64,000 nt of DNA from Shinella sp. WSJ-2 (GTDB taxonomy: Bacteria > Pseudomonadota > Alphaproteobacteria > Rhizobiales > Rhizobiaceae). The stretch spans positions 124,001 through 188,000 of the forward strand of contig NZ_QWBU01000004.1 in the NCBI RefSeq assembly GCF_003432075.1, given 5' to 3'. The notes beneath the pieces are model-generated. The model made no database searches. It was not told the DNA's origin and saw only the letters and a program-made list of their open reading frames with translations. Positions 25,867-34,803 of the stretch are shown piece after piece; the stretch's first letter is position 1; each line of letters starts with the position of its first letter. Both the position numbers and the translations under genes were made by a program.

Positions 25867-27116
25867 GCGAAGGCCGCCTTGTAGGAAACGGTCCTCTGGA
25901 CGGGATGTCGCCGACCGTCGGCCAGTTTGCCGGCGGCGAAATAGAGCAGGAACGAGCCGACATGGTAGGGATTGAGGATATCGATCTCCACGAAGGTGCG
26001 CACGGCGAGCAGCGCTGCAATGGTGAAAAGCACCAGCGCCTCTTCGTCTCGTACAGCCGAAAGCAGCCGGCCGAGATGCCCGGCAAGGGTGACGACGAGC
26101 ACCATCGTCAGAAGCAGGCAGCCGACAAGGCCCGTTTCGACGGTGGCGGCGATGAAGGTGTTGTGGAAATGAAAGCCGCTGCGGCCGGAGATGAAGAAAT
26201 CCGCCCAGAGCTTTTCCGCAAGCGCAAAGCCCTGCACCCAGAACGCCTGATAGCCGATGCCGGCAAACGGCGCTTGGCCCGCCGTCTCGATACCTTGCTG
26301 CCAGAGATAGGTGCGCCCGGTCAGCGTCGCATCCTTGCCGAAAGCACCGAGCACCATTTCATAGCCGCCGCCATAGGCGCCGGCGATGACGATGAGCATG
26401 GTCAGCACGGCAAGCGCCAGGAACAGCATCTTGCGATGGCGCGGCGCAAGCAGTTCGAGCATCCTGAGCGCAAGGCAAAGGCCGGCGATCGCAACGGTCG
26501 TCAGCACCGAGGTCGCCGATTGGGAGGCCTTGAGGCAATAGAGCGCGACCAGCACGCAGCCGATGGCGGCGAGCTTCCACGGGCCGCGCTCAACGCCGAG
26601 AAACAGGGCGGCGAATGCGAAGAGCACCGCCAGCGAGGCGTAGAAGCCGAGCTGGTTCTTCGAGGCGAAGGCGCCGACGAAACTGTAGGTGCCGTCGAGC
26701 GGATCGAGGTGATAGACGCCGAAGACCATCGAATAGACAAGCACCAGTCCCGTGCCGATCAATCCGCCGCGCACCAGCGTGCGGGTGTCGACGACGCGCA
26801 TGGCGATCAGCGCGCAGACGACATGCGAGAGATATTGCACGCCGGCCCGCGCCGTGGTGTCGGGCGCCTGCGACCAGAAGACGGAGAGGCAGGCGAAAAG
26901 CGCGAAGGCGAAGATCCACGCATAGCGCGCGTAGTTGCCGAGCACGCGCCGGTAATCGACGGCGACAAGCGGCATCCACAGTGCATAGTAGGCCAGGATG
27001 GACACCTGCCCGAAGCGGAAGGAATAGGCGAAGACGAAGAAGGATACGGCGATGGCGAACGCGGCATAGGCCTCGTTGCCATCGGGTCCGATCAGGCGTG
27101 TCTTCGCAATCCGCAT
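25863..27116 (-). CDS. exoQ: ExoQ, exopolysaccharide polymerase (O-antigen ligase/Wzy family)
   Basis: A 417-residue protein with about 11 membrane helices and a large periplasmic loop (roughly residues 270-330) of the Wzy_C/O-antigen-ligase type (LTGRTYLWQQGIETA, with an FHFHNTFIA histidine segment). ExoQ polymerises octasaccharide repeats into high-molecular-weight succinoglycan with ExoP and ExoT. It starts 10 bp after exoF and overlaps exoZ by four bases, giving the exoYFQZ unit. Confidence 0.9.
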   Translation of the reverse strand: MRIAKTRLIGPDGNEAYAAFAIAVSFFVFAYSFRFGQVSILAYYALWMPLVAVDYRRVLGNYARYAWIFAFALFACLSVFWSQAPDTTARAGVQYLSHVVCALIAMRVVDTRTLVRGGLIGTGLVLVYSMVFGVYHLDPLDGTYSFVGAFASKNQLGFYASLAVLFAFAALFLGVERGPWKLAAIGCVLVALYCLKASQSATSVLTTVAIAGLCLALRMLELLAPRHRKMLFLALAVLTMLIVIAGAYGGGYEMVLGAFGKDATLTGRTYLWQQGIETAGQAPFAGIGYQAFWVQGFALAEKLWADFFISGRSGFHFHNTFIAATVETGLVGCLLLTMVLVVTLAGHLGRLLSAVRDEEALVLFTIAALLAVRTFVEIDILNPYHVGSFLLYFAAGKLADGRRHPVQRTVSYKAAFA

Positions 27117-27126
27117 CGGCAGGACC

Positions 27127-28392
27127 TCACTGCGTCGCCAGATTGAGCTCCACCTTCACGACATCCCCCGGCAGGACCGGCGTCGTTTCAGTGGCTCGGA
27201 TCTGCTCGGCCTTGCCCTTCACCGTGCGCAGGATCGAATAGCCGATATTCTCCGCACGCAGCCCGCCCTTCAGCGAGGCGGCATCGGCTGACTGCATCAG
27301 CGCCTCCGACATCAGGTCGCGGCTGGTGCCGAGCTTCAGCGTCAGCGTGTCCAGTTCCTGCTCGGTGTTCTGCAACTCCTGCGCCAGGGTGGCGTCCCAG
27401 TCGTTCTGCAGATTGGTCTCGTCCTGCGTCGCCTTGTTGATGTCCTGTTTCGCCTTGAGGGAGGCCGTGTCGATATCAAGCAGCGCGGCTTGCAGATCGG
27501 CCGCGCGTTGTTCCAGCGCAAGCCGCCGGGAGCTGATGGCAAGCCCCTTCTCAGCCAGCGAATCCACCTTGGAAAGGTCGCCCTGTACCAGCTCCAACTG
27601 GCGCGTCTGCGTTTCGGATTTCTTGCCGAGCGCATCGATCTCGTTGGTGAGCAGCGATTTCAGGTCGGCGAGAGCGGTCAATTGCAGCCGCAGCCGCTTT
27701 TCACGCGAGGCCATCAGCGCCTTCTCGCTTTCGAGGATCGCGCGCGCCTCGTGCGACGCGCCAAGCTCCTTGGGCGTGACGATCTCCTTTGCGCCGCTCA
27801 TCTCGGCCGTGATCCGCGCGCGGCGGATGAGGAGCCGGTTGCGCTCGGCGACCTGCACGGCCGCCTCGCCTTCCGAGCGCAGGAAATCGCGCGCGAAACG
27901 CTGGCCGGGATCGCCGCGCTTGAGACCGCCGCTAAGGCTGATGGCCTTGAGCACAGTCAGACCCGGCGCGAAGGGATAGGCGCCGGGCGTCTGCACCTCG
28001 CCGGAGAGATAGACCGGCCGGTATTCGGCGATCTCCACCGAGGCGGAGGGAAGGTCTTTCAAGCCGAAGAGGACCTGCATCTTCATGCCGATATCCTCGG
28101 CAAGTTCGGCGGAGGTACGCCCGTCCGCCGGCAGCTGGCCGATGAAGGGCAGCGAGAGTGCGCCGTCGGCGCCGATGGCGTAATCGCCGCTGACGGCGCT
28201 CCAGTCGCGGATGGCGCCCTCTGCGGTCTGCCATTCGGCGACGCGAATGCGCAGCTTGTCCATCACACCGAGCCGGTATTCCTCCGCCGAGGCGGAAGCA
28301 GGCGCGGCCAAGGCGAAGGCGAGGCAAAGCCCGCCGAGGATTTTGACAGGAAAGGCGGTCGCGGCAGAGGCCGCGGTCGAATTCGTCTTCAT
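27127..28392 (-). CDS. exoF: ExoF, outer-membrane/periplasmic polysaccharide export protein
   Basis: A 421-residue exported protein. A signal peptide of about 36 residues ends ASASA. The Poly_export domain follows (EEYRLGVMDKLRIRV), then SLBB-type segments (VEIAEYRPVYLSGEVQTPG, LTVLKAISLSGG), and a long coiled coil (about 200-385, rich in E, K, Q and L). ExoF is needed for early succinoglycan synthesis and export with ExoY. GAGAGGGG before the ATG at 28392 supports this start, which removes a non-secretory leader. It lies between exoY and exoQ on the same strand. Confidence 0.9.
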   Translation of the reverse strand: MKTNSTAASAATAFPVKILGGLCLAFALAAPASASAEEYRLGVMDKLRIRVAEWQTAEGAIRDWSAVSGDYAIGADGALSLPFIGQLPADGRTSAELAEDIGMKMQVLFGLKDLPSASVEIAEYRPVYLSGEVQTPGAYPFAPGLTVLKAISLSGGLKRGDPGQRFARDFLRSEGEAAVQVAERNRLLIRRARITAEMSGAKEIVTPKELGASHEARAILESEKALMASREKRLRLQLTALADLKSLLTNEIDALGKKSETQTRQLELVQGDLSKVDSLAEKGLAISSRRLALEQRAADLQAALLDIDTASLKAKQDINKATQDETNLQNDWDATLAQELQNTEQELDTLTLKLGTSRDLMSEALMQSADAASLKGGLRAENIGYSILRTVKGKAEQIRATETTPVLPGDVVKVELNLATQ

Positions 28393-28485
28393 GAAAACCC
28401 CTCTCTTCGAGCGTTTTCGCCCATCCGGCTTGCCGGACGGGCTCAAGATTTCCCGCAACCCCTTGGGGTGCGGAAGCGCTTCGGA

Positions 28486-29163
28486 TCAGTAGCTGCCGCG
28501 GGAAAGGCAGACGGCCGGGATAGTGCGCGCGACGATGACGAGATCGCTGACCAGCGACCAGTTGCGCACATAATGGGTGTCAAAGGCGACGCGCGTCTCG
28601 TAGGACACGTCGTTGCGGCCGCTCACCTGCCACAGGCCGGTGAGGCCCGGGCGGGTCTGGAGATAATAGACAGCGGAACCTTCATAGAGTTCCAGCTCGT
28701 CCTCCACCACCGGGCGCGGACCGACGAGGCTCATTTCGCCCCGGACGATGTTAATGAGCTGCGGCAGTTCATCCAGGCTCAGCTTGCGCAGCACGGTCCC
28801 GACCACGGTGACGCGCGGGTCGTGCTGCAGCTTGCGCGTGGTGCGCCATTCCTCATAGGCAGCCGGATTATCCTCCAGATAGGCCTGGAGAAGAGCATCG
28901 CCATTTTCCGCCATGGTGCGGAACTTCAGGCAACGGAAACTCGATCCGTTGTAGCCGACGCGGCGGTGTCCGTAAAAGACCTTGCCGCCATCGGAGAATT
29001 TCACGAGGGCCATGATCAGCACGAAGATCGGGCTGAGCAGGATGAGGGCGGCCAGTGCCACCAGAATGTCGAAGCTCCGTTTCGATATCCCGCCTACCGG
29101 CGGAGCGCCGGATATTGACGAACTGAAAAACGGCGAACTGGCCGATCGGGTCGCGGACTTCAT
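28486..29163 (-). CDS. exoY: ExoY, undecaprenyl-phosphate galactose phosphotransferase
   Basis: A 225-residue bacterial sugar transferase. One N-terminal membrane segment (FDILVALAALILLSPIFVLI) is followed by the catalytic motifs KFRTM, LDELPQLINIVRGEMSLVGPRP and RPGLTGLWQVSGR. It transfers galactose-1-phosphate from UDP-galactose to undecaprenyl phosphate, the committed step of succinoglycan synthesis, and is the target of ExoX. GGAG lies eight bases before the ATG. It is the first gene of the exoYFQZ unit and reads from the long AT-rich exoX-exoY regulatory region. Confidence 0.92.
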   Translation of the reverse strand: MKSATRSASSPFFSSSISGAPPVGGISKRSFDILVALAALILLSPIFVLIMALVKFSDGGKVFYGHRRVGYNGSSFRCLKFRTMAENGDALLQAYLEDNPAAYEEWRTTRKLQHDPRVTVVGTVLRKLSLDELPQLINIVRGEMSLVGPRPVVEDELELYEGSAVYYLQTRPGLTGLWQVSGRNDVSYETRVAFDTHYVRNWSLVSDLVIVARTIPAVCLSRGSY

Positions 29164-29285
29164 AGAGATGGCTCCATTGGATTGCGATTTGGTCGGGTCC
29201 TAGGGACGCGTTCCCACATCCAACGGAGAGTGTATGGTCACAGTTTGTTTTTTGAAGCGTGATCGGTGGACAAAGAATGCATCGC

Positions 29286-29381
29286 TGGAATTTCAGAAGA
29301 TCATCATCTCCTAATTTTGTGATTTTGTTCTCTACCAGACAGTATCTTTGGTCCCTAGGCGAAAGCATCTTTCGCCTTTTT
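29286..29381 (+). ncRNA. Candidate small RNA ending in a Rho-independent terminator
   Basis: About 96 bases that could be transcribed away from exoY. A weak promoter-like pair (TTGAAG 29252-29257, AGAATG 29274-29279, spacing 16) precedes it. It contains an unpaired-looking TCTCCT stretch that could pair with a Shine-Dalgarno sequence, and ends in a textbook terminator. No open reading frame of note lies inside. Promoter and 5' end are guesses; the terminator is the solid part. Confidence 0.3.
29358..29381 (+). terminator. Rho-independent terminator in the exoX-exoY region
   Basis: A GGCGAAAG/CTTTCGCC stem with a CAT loop, followed by TTTTT. It points rightward but lies about 490 bp before exoX and faces away from exoY, so it ends neither gene and implies another plus-strand transcript. 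Confidence 0.7.
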
Positions 29382-29520
29382 CACGCATAGAAGTCGCTGC
29401 GCTTTGCTTCCATCACTTCTTTTGACGAGACCGGCCTTGGCGATTTTACATACTTCTACCTGAAACTACGCAATGGCATGCGTCCTTGCCGGACAATAAA
29501 CGTGCACCTCAAGCGATTTT

Positions 29521-29549
29521 TTGCATTGCAATATTATTTTGCATTGCAA
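29521..29549. repeat. Two identical TTGCATTGCAA palindromes, candidate operator
   Basis: TTGCA-T-TGCAA occurs at 29521-29531 and 29539-29549, 18 bp apart, in AT-rich DNA. Each is a perfect odd dyad. A one-mismatch copy (CTGCAATGCAA) occurs at 35030-35040 before exoH, so the motif is shared by two exo promoter regions. Confidence 0.5.
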
Positions 29550-29873
29550 AATTTTCCGTTAGAAGTCGCTCAAATTGTAACAAAAGTTGATTACAGATGG
29601 TTGCGCGCGCAACCCATCGGGTGCAGCGCAAAACAATGATTTCCCGCCATCGGATAGATGATGATCCCGACTTTATCCAACCGTGTCGGAATAAGGGCAG
29701 GACGGGGGCAGATGATTCTATCAGGAGATGCCCGCGGTAACGGAAGCACAACACAATTGGGCGAAAAACGAGGAACCAGGGCCGCATACGACTGGCTAAT
29801 ACCAGTGATTGCACGGCAGACGGCGGCCCCGTATAGTCTCTCGTGAGCCTCAGAGGAGAAGGCAGATCCACCG

Positions 29874-30197
29874 ATGAAACGTGCGCCGGAAACGAAATGG
29901 CGGGATAGCCCGGCCTTTGGGCCACGCTTCTTCCTGAGCATGTTTTTCGCGCTCGTGGCCTTCGCGATCGTAACCTATATCTCCACGGGGTCGCTTGCGA
30001 CGACGGCGATCCAGACGCTCGTCTGCGCCGTGCTGATCCAGATCGGCTATTTCCTCGCCCTGCTTTTCCTGACCTGGCGCACCGCAAAGGCCCGCAAGGT
30101 CGAATTGGAGGGCGCCGCCCGCGGCAAAACCGGGCTGGAAAGCACCAAGCCTTCCGTACCCGTATCGATGAACGAGCCCGGCCACTCGCAATCCTGA
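29874..30197 (+). CDS. exoX: ExoX, exopolysaccharide production repressor
   Basis: A 107-residue small membrane protein with two helices (about 19-39 and 47-68; RFFLSMFFALVAFAIVTY and IQTLVCAVLIQIGYFLAL) and a charged cytoplasmic tail. Such proteins (ExoX/PsiA, SyrA-type family) lower exopolysaccharide output post-translationally, apparently by acting on the ExoY transferase; the exoX:exoY ratio sets production. AGAGGAGAAGG stands slightly far before the ATG, which may keep translation low. Its location opposite exoY supports the call. Confidence 0.85.
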   Translation: MKRAPETKWRDSPAFGPRFFLSMFFALVAFAIVTYISTGSLATTAIQTLVCAVLIQIGYFLALLFLTWRTAKARKVELEGAARGKTGLESTKPSVPVSMNEPGHSQS

Positions 30198-30231
30198 CTG
30201 CGCCGCCATCTCGACCGAGCCGTTTTTGTGC

Positions 30232-30297
30232 CCCTTTCACCTTTCATGCTGCATCGCAGCGCGGGTTCCTCCGCGAACGGTTCAACGCGTGAAAGGG
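30232..30297 (+). promoter_or_regulatory. Structured exoU leader that could mask the ribosome-binding site
   Basis: CCCTTTCAC (30232-30240) is perfectly complementary to GTGAAAGGG (30289-30297). The right arm contains the AAAGGG Shine-Dalgarno of exoU, seven bases before its GTG start. Nested between the arms is a GCTGC-ATC-GCAGC hairpin (30248-30260) and a weaker GTTC/GAAC pair (30265-30278). Confidence 0.4.
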
Positions 30298-30304
30298 AAT
30301 TGTC

Positions 30305-31291
30305 GTGCCCCAGGAAGACAAGGTCTGCGTCATCATTGCCGCGAGGAATGCGCAGGACACGATCGGCCGTGCGGTGCGCTCGGCGCTTGCCGAGCCTGAA
30401 GTGGCCGAGGTGGTCGTCGTCGACGACAGTTCGGACGACCGCACCATGGCCATCGCTGCCGAAGCCGATGATGGCAGCAAGCGGCTCGACGTCATCCGCT
30501 TCAAGGTCAATCGCGGGCCATCGGCCGCGCGCAACCACGCGATCGCCATTTCCCGCGCGCCGCTGATCGCCATTCTCGATGCGGACGATTTCTTCTTTCC
30601 CGGCCGCTTCCGCCGCATGCTCGCCTGCACGGACTGGGACTTCATCGCCGACAACATCGCCTTCATGGAAAAGGCCGATCCGACACATCCGCCCGCTGAT
30701 TTCGCGCCGAACCCGCGCCGGCTGCATCTCGAGGCCTTCGTGCTCGGCAACATCTCGCGCCGAGGCGCCCCGCGCGGCGAGCTCGGCTTCCTGAAACCGG
30801 TCATGCGCCGCGCCTTTCTCGACGCGCATGACCTGCGCTACCGCGAGGACATGCGGCTCGGCGAGGACTACGAACTCTATGTCCGTGCGCTGATCGCCGG
30901 CGCGCGTTACACGGTCATCGAAAGCTGCGGCTATGGCGCGGTCGTGCGGGCCAATTCGCTAAGCGGCCAGCATCGCACCCAGGATCTCAAGACACTGTTC
31001 GAGGCCGAGCGCAGCCTCCTCTCAGCCGGCAATGTGCCTCCGAATGCTGCCGAAGCCCTGCGCCGCCACTGCCGGCAGATCGGCCGGCGCCATGCGCTGC
31101 GGCATTTCCTCGATCGCAAGCGCGAAGGTGGCGCAGGAGCCGCCCTTGCCTATGCGCTGGAAAATCCGGCCGCCATGCCGGCCATCACCGGTGGTATTGT
31201 CCGCGACAAGCTCGACGCCGCCCATCGCCGCGTTCGGCCCCGCCAGCCCGCCCCGCAGGCCGGGCTGCGCTATCTGCTCACGACAGACTAA
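30305..31291 (+). CDS. exoU: ExoU, succinoglycan glucosyltransferase (GT2)
   Basis: A 328-residue GT-A glycosyltransferase. The nucleotide-binding opening is VCVIIAARNAQDTIGRAV, VVVVDDSSDD follows, and the metal-binding segment is IAILDADDFF near residue 92. ExoU adds a late glucose residue of the side chain to the lipid-linked oligosaccharide. No strong transmembrane helix is seen, so it is cytosolic or membrane-peripheral. It starts with GTG, and its Shine-Dalgarno lies in a possible stem. The order X-U-V-W as in S. meliloti gives the name. Its stop overlaps the convergent exoV stop. Confidence 0.85.
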   Translation: MPQEDKVCVIIAARNAQDTIGRAVRSALAEPEVAEVVVVDDSSDDRTMAIAAEADDGSKRLDVIRFKVNRGPSAARNHAIAISRAPLIAILDADDFFFPGRFRRMLACTDWDFIADNIAFMEKADPTHPPADFAPNPRRLHLEAFVLGNISRRGAPRGELGFLKPVMRRAFLDAHDLRYREDMRLGEDYELYVRALIAGARYTVIESCGYGAVVRANSLSGQHRTQDLKTLFEAERSLLSAGNVPPNAAEALRRHCRQIGRRHALRHFLDRKREGGAGAALAYALENPAAMPAITGGIVRDKLDAAHRRVRPRQPAPQAGLRYLLTTD

Positions 31292-32217
31292 AAATAGTCG
31301 CGCCGCACATCCTCCAGCACCGCATAGAGCCGATCCTTGCGTTCGGACAGGCGCGCATCCGTGCTGAGCTGGGGTTCCGCGCGGCTTGCCTGCCAGAGCG
31401 CCAGCGTCGAGGGCGCGGCAAGCATCTGCTTGGCCGCATGCCGCAGCCCCCTGCGTGGCGCGGCCTGCGCGACGGCAACGGCGGCCTCCCCCGTTCCGGC
31501 AAAGGTTGCGCCGTCATAATCGACGCCCCAGAAGCGGGCGCCCTTGATGATCGCCTCGGCGCGGGTGGAGATGGGAATGCGGCGCGGCCGATGCTCGACG
31601 CCGAGCGTCGCTGCCCAGTCCTGCCATTTGAAGCTGTTGATATTGGCCGAGGTGCTGACGGCGACCCACGGCACACGGAAGGCATCGGCCAGGATCGCGC
31701 CATGCATGGATTCGGCGACGATCAGCTCGGATTGCGCGATCTCGCGGATCACGTCCTTCGCCTCGCCGCGCGGATCGATGTAATGCATGCCCGCAGTCGC
31801 GCAGACGACCGGCCATAGCCCCGCCACCGCCGATTCCCAGTGGGGCACGAAGGCGCAAGAGTAGCGCTTCGGCTGGTTTGCGAATTCCGGCATGTCGGCG
31901 ACCAAAACCGCCGGATCGACGATACCGAGATGCTCCGCCACGCCGACTTTCCCGGCCGTCAGCGGCCCACGCACGCAGCGGATATCCCAGAGACTCTGGT
32001 TGCGCATATCGGGCAGAACGCCGTAGCCGAAGCCGCTGCCGAGCACGAGTTTTCGTCCCTCCTCCGGCAGGAGGGTCTTGGTCAGCACCGTGCCGACGCC
32101 GACGAGCAGCACATCCGGATGAACCTCGCGAAACCCCGGCAACAGGAAATCCCAGAGCCAGAGATTGAGGTCGTCACCGAAGTTGCCGTGCTGAGATTCC
32201 CAGTAATAGGGCTTCAT
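31288..32217 (-). CDS. exoV: ExoV, succinoglycan pyruvyltransferase
   Basis: A 309-residue polysaccharide pyruvyl transferase. It has the family start YYWESQHGNFGDDLNLWLWD, the motif VRGPLTAGKVGV, and the helix SELIVAESMHGAILADAFRVPWVAV. It transfers pyruvate from phosphoenolpyruvate to the terminal glucose of the repeat; the ketal is needed for polymerisation. GGAGAGGAC lies directly before the ATG. It lies 24 bp behind exoW on the same strand. Confidence 0.92.
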   Translation of the reverse strand: MKPYYWESQHGNFGDDLNLWLWDFLLPGFREVHPDVLLVGVGTVLTKTLLPEEGRKLVLGSGFGYGVLPDMRNQSLWDIRCVRGPLTAGKVGVAEHLGIVDPAVLVADMPEFANQPKRYSCAFVPHWESAVAGLWPVVCATAGMHYIDPRGEAKDVIREIAQSELIVAESMHGAILADAFRVPWVAVSTSANINSFKWQDWAATLGVEHRPRRIPISTRAEAIIKGARFWGVDYDGATFAGTGEAAVAVAQAAPRRGLRHAAKQMLAAPSTLALWQASRAEPQLSTDARLSERKDRLYAVLEDVRRDYF

Positions 32218-32241
32218 GTCCTCTCCTTGGAAACGGTGGGA

Positions 32242-33201
32242 TCAGCGGGAAAACTTGCCGACGGCAAGCGCCAAAACGCTGGTGAAGAGCCGGGGATCGC
32301 GCACGGCCCAGCGGGCGAGCATGTCGAACTGCGGCAGTTTGCGGTGGCGCACGCGCCGCGCCTGGCTCCACAGCGCCTGGCGCCGCGCCGTCTGCTTGTA
32401 GGAGCGCAACGAGGCGATCTCCGCCGGACGCTCGGCGAAACGCTGCTCCAGCCTGTCGAGCGCCACCCAGGTGTTGAACTGCTGGCGCAGGAACTGCGGT
32501 GAATCGTTATCGACACCGTGAAAGATATTGAGCCCCTCGCCACGCACCGCGCCGGCCTCTGCACTTAACACGATACGTCGGGCGGCCAGCACGCAATCGC
32601 AGAAGAACAGCACGTCTTCCGCCGCAAGCCGGAGTGCCGCATCGAAACGCACACGCTCGATCAGCGGGCGGCCGATGACCATTGCGGAGAGATGAAGGAA
32701 GCTCCAGTTCTTCAGCATGACCTGCGTCAGCTCGGGGATTTCGATGATGAGCGGATCGTCCGAAAGGCGCACCACGGCCACGGCCTTTTCGAGGTCGGCG
32801 ACACCAAAATGGTAGTAGAACGCGTCGCTGCCGGTGATCGAGGCGAAATAGCAGTCCGCGTCAAATTGCGACATCGCGCTGACGGCGTTTTGGAGGTGAT
32901 CCGGCGTCCAGACATCGTCTGAATCAAGGAAGGCGACAAGCTCGGTTTCCGGGGCGACATGGTCGAGCCCGGTGTTGCGCGCCCCGCCCGGACCGGCATT
33001 TTCCTGCCGCACGATGGTCAGGCGGGCACGCTCCTCATCGGAAAATCCGATGATATCGCCATCGGCCGGATAGGGTGATTCATCGTCGACGACGATGATA
33101 TCGAAGTCTTTGAAACTTTGAGAAAAAACAGACGTCAGCGCACGCCTGAGAATACCCGGTTCCTTCTGGTAGAAGGGAATAATAACTGTCAGCTTCGCCA
33201 T
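32242..33201 (-). CDS. exoW: ExoW, succinoglycan glucosyltransferase (GT2)
   Basis: A 319-residue family-2 glycosyltransferase. The opening is LTVIIPFYQKEPGILRRAL, the motif FDIIVVDDESP follows, and the metal site is VAFLDSDDVW near residue 95. It adds one of the last glucoses of the side chain. It is followed by exoV in the same direction and is divergent from exoT across 123 bp, which must carry both promoters. Confidence 0.88.
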   Translation of the reverse strand: MAKLTVIIPFYQKEPGILRRALTSVFSQSFKDFDIIVVDDESPYPADGDIIGFSDEERARLTIVRQENAGPGGARNTGLDHVAPETELVAFLDSDDVWTPDHLQNAVSAMSQFDADCYFASITGSDAFYYHFGVADLEKAVAVVRLSDDPLIIEIPELTQVMLKNWSFLHLSAMVIGRPLIERVRFDAALRLAAEDVLFFCDCVLAARRIVLSAEAGAVRGEGLNIFHGVDNDSPQFLRQQFNTWVALDRLEQRFAERPAEIASLRSYKQTARRQALWSQARRVRHRKLPQFDMLARWAVRDPRLFTSVLALAVGKFSR

Positions 33202-33324
33202 GTTTTCGTCCCTGTGTTCTCTCTAGAAAGACGTTCGTCTGGTCTCCTCCCACCGGGGCGCGGCCGTTTCCGGCGCAGGCTTGTCGTCGTCGTCAAAGCT
33301 CCAATCGCGATACAGGATTCCGCT

Positions 33325-34803
33325 ATGTCCCCGTCCGTGAATGCCAAATCGGTTACCCGAAATGTCGGCTGGAGTGTCCTATCCAAGACAAGCACATTCG
33401 GGCTTAAATTTGTCACCGTGCCGATTTTGGCCCGTCTGCTGACGCCCGAGGAGTTCGGCGGCGTGGCCGTCGCCCTGGCCGTCGTGCAGTTTCTTGCGAT
33501 GATCGGTGGAGCGGGTCTCGCCTCAGCATTGATCCTTGAGCCCGATGAAAACGAAGAGACGATCCACTCGGTTTTCTGGGCCAATCTCGCCTTCGCCTGC
33601 CTGATGGCGGCGGGGCTTTATATTTGGGCCGAACCGCTCGCCGGCTGGTTCGGCGCGGCGGATGCGGCCTATCTTTTGCGCCTGATGTGCCTGCTCATTC
33701 CGCTCCAGCTTGCCGGCGACGTTGCCTATGCGCTGGTCGCGCGGCGCATGCAGTTCAGCCGTGATGCGCTGTGGAGCATGATCTCCGAATCGATCGCCGC
33801 CATCGCCGCCGTCCTCTTGGCGCTGGCCGGTTTCGGCGTCTGGGCGCTCGTGGCCCAGCTTTTCATCGCGGGCATCATCCGGCTCGCAGGCCTGTTCTTC
33901 GTATCGCGCTATCTGCCGCGCTTCCGGTTCCGCGCCGCGGGCGTCATCCGACTGGGGCGGTTCAGCCTGGGCCTGATGGGTTCCGAAGTCGCCAATTTCG
34001 TCACCTTCCAGTCGCCCATGGTGGTGATCTCGCGCTTCCTCGGTCTTGCCGACGCCGGCGCCTATTCCGCTGCCAACCGCTTCTCCAGCATTCCGAATCA
34101 AGTCGTGCTGTCGGGCGTCATGGGCGTGCTGTTTCCCGCCTTCAGCGCGATGATGCATGATCGGGCGCGCCGCTCGCAGGCGCTGATGCTGAGCACGCAG
34201 GTGACGACGCTTCTGCTCGCCCCCATGATGTTTGGCCTCTGGGCGCTTGCCGAACCCGCCATGCTGCTCTTGTTCGGCCCGCAATGGGCGGCCGCCTGGC
34301 CGGCGCTCGGGCTGCTCGCGCTCTCCAAGGGGCTGCTCACCCCCTGCAGCACCTTCATTCCCTATCTCAAGGGCGCCGGCCATGGCGGTGCGCTGTTCTG
34401 GTGGGCCATCGGCCGTGCCGTCGCGACGACCGCCGCGGTCGTCTTCGGCGCCTATAACGGCACGCTGGTCGAAGCTATGGTGGCGCTCTGCCTCGTCAAC
34501 ACCGTCGTGCTGGTCGGCTATTCCTGGGTCGTTTTTCGTGCGGACCAGACGCCGTTCTTCTCCGGTTTCTACCGTTCGATCCGCCCGATGCTGACTGCCG
34601 CCCTGATGGCCCTCACCGTGCGCGCAGCGCTCGACCACGCTATCGCACCGCATTTTCACCCCGTGATGCAGGTTGCCCTCGGCATTGCGCTCGGCGGCGT
34701 GATCTACGCAGCCCTCACCCTTCTGACCGAGCGGCCGCTCCTGAAAAAGCTCCTCAATCTCGTTCGCCGTCCGAAGATCGCTACCGTCGTCGGCGTGCCT
34801 TGA
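33325..34803 (+). CDS. exoT: ExoT, oligosaccharide flippase (Wzx/PST family)
   Basis: A 492-residue protein with about 12 to 14 helices of the polysaccharide transporter family (GWSVLSKTSTFGLKFVTVPILARLL at the N-terminus, then LTPEEFGGVAVALA). It moves lipid-linked repeats across the inner membrane and in S. meliloti favours low-molecular-weight succinoglycan. The ATG at 33325 starts the conserved region; longer starts would overlap exoW. A non-coding gap follows where exoI stands in S. meliloti. Confidence 0.88.
   Translation: MSPSVNAKSVTRNVGWSVLSKTSTFGLKFVTVPILARLLTPEEFGGVAVALAVVQFLAMIGGAGLASALILEPDENEETIHSVFWANLAFACLMAAGLYIWAEPLAGWFGAADAAYLLRLMCLLIPLQLAGDVAYALVARRMQFSRDALWSMISESIAAIAAVLLALAGFGVWALVAQLFIAGIIRLAGLFFVSRYLPRFRFRAAGVIRLGRFSLGLMGSEVANFVTFQSPMVVISRFLGLADAGAYSAANRFSSIPNQVVLSGVMGVLFPAFSAMMHDRARRSQALMLSTQVTTLLLAPMMFGLWALAEPAMLLLFGPQWAAAWPALGLLALSKGLLTPCSTFIPYLKGAGHGGALFWWAIGRAVATTAAVVFGAYNGTLVEAMVALCLVNTVVLVGYSWVVFRADQTPFFSGFYRSIRPMLTAALMALTVRAALDHAIAPHFHPVMQVALGIALGGVIYAALTLLTERPLLKKLLNLVRRPKIATVVGVP

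Larger units (their letters stand above)
29164..29873. other. exoX-exoY intergenic control region
   Basis: A stretch of 710 bases without a convincing gene, clearly richer in A and T than its flanks. It must carry the divergent promoters of exoY and exoX. Within it lie a Rho-independent terminator on the plus strand (29358-29381), a possible small RNA before it, and two identical TTGCA-T-TGCAA palindromes (29521-29549). In S. meliloti this region is where regulators such as MucR act; that is established for that species and inferred here. Confidence 0.6.

Noticed and set aside
29390-29873. Small protein genes in the exoX-exoY region
   Set aside because: Open frames on both strands lack ribosome-binding sites, overlap each other and have shadow-like composition; the region is better explained as regulatory.
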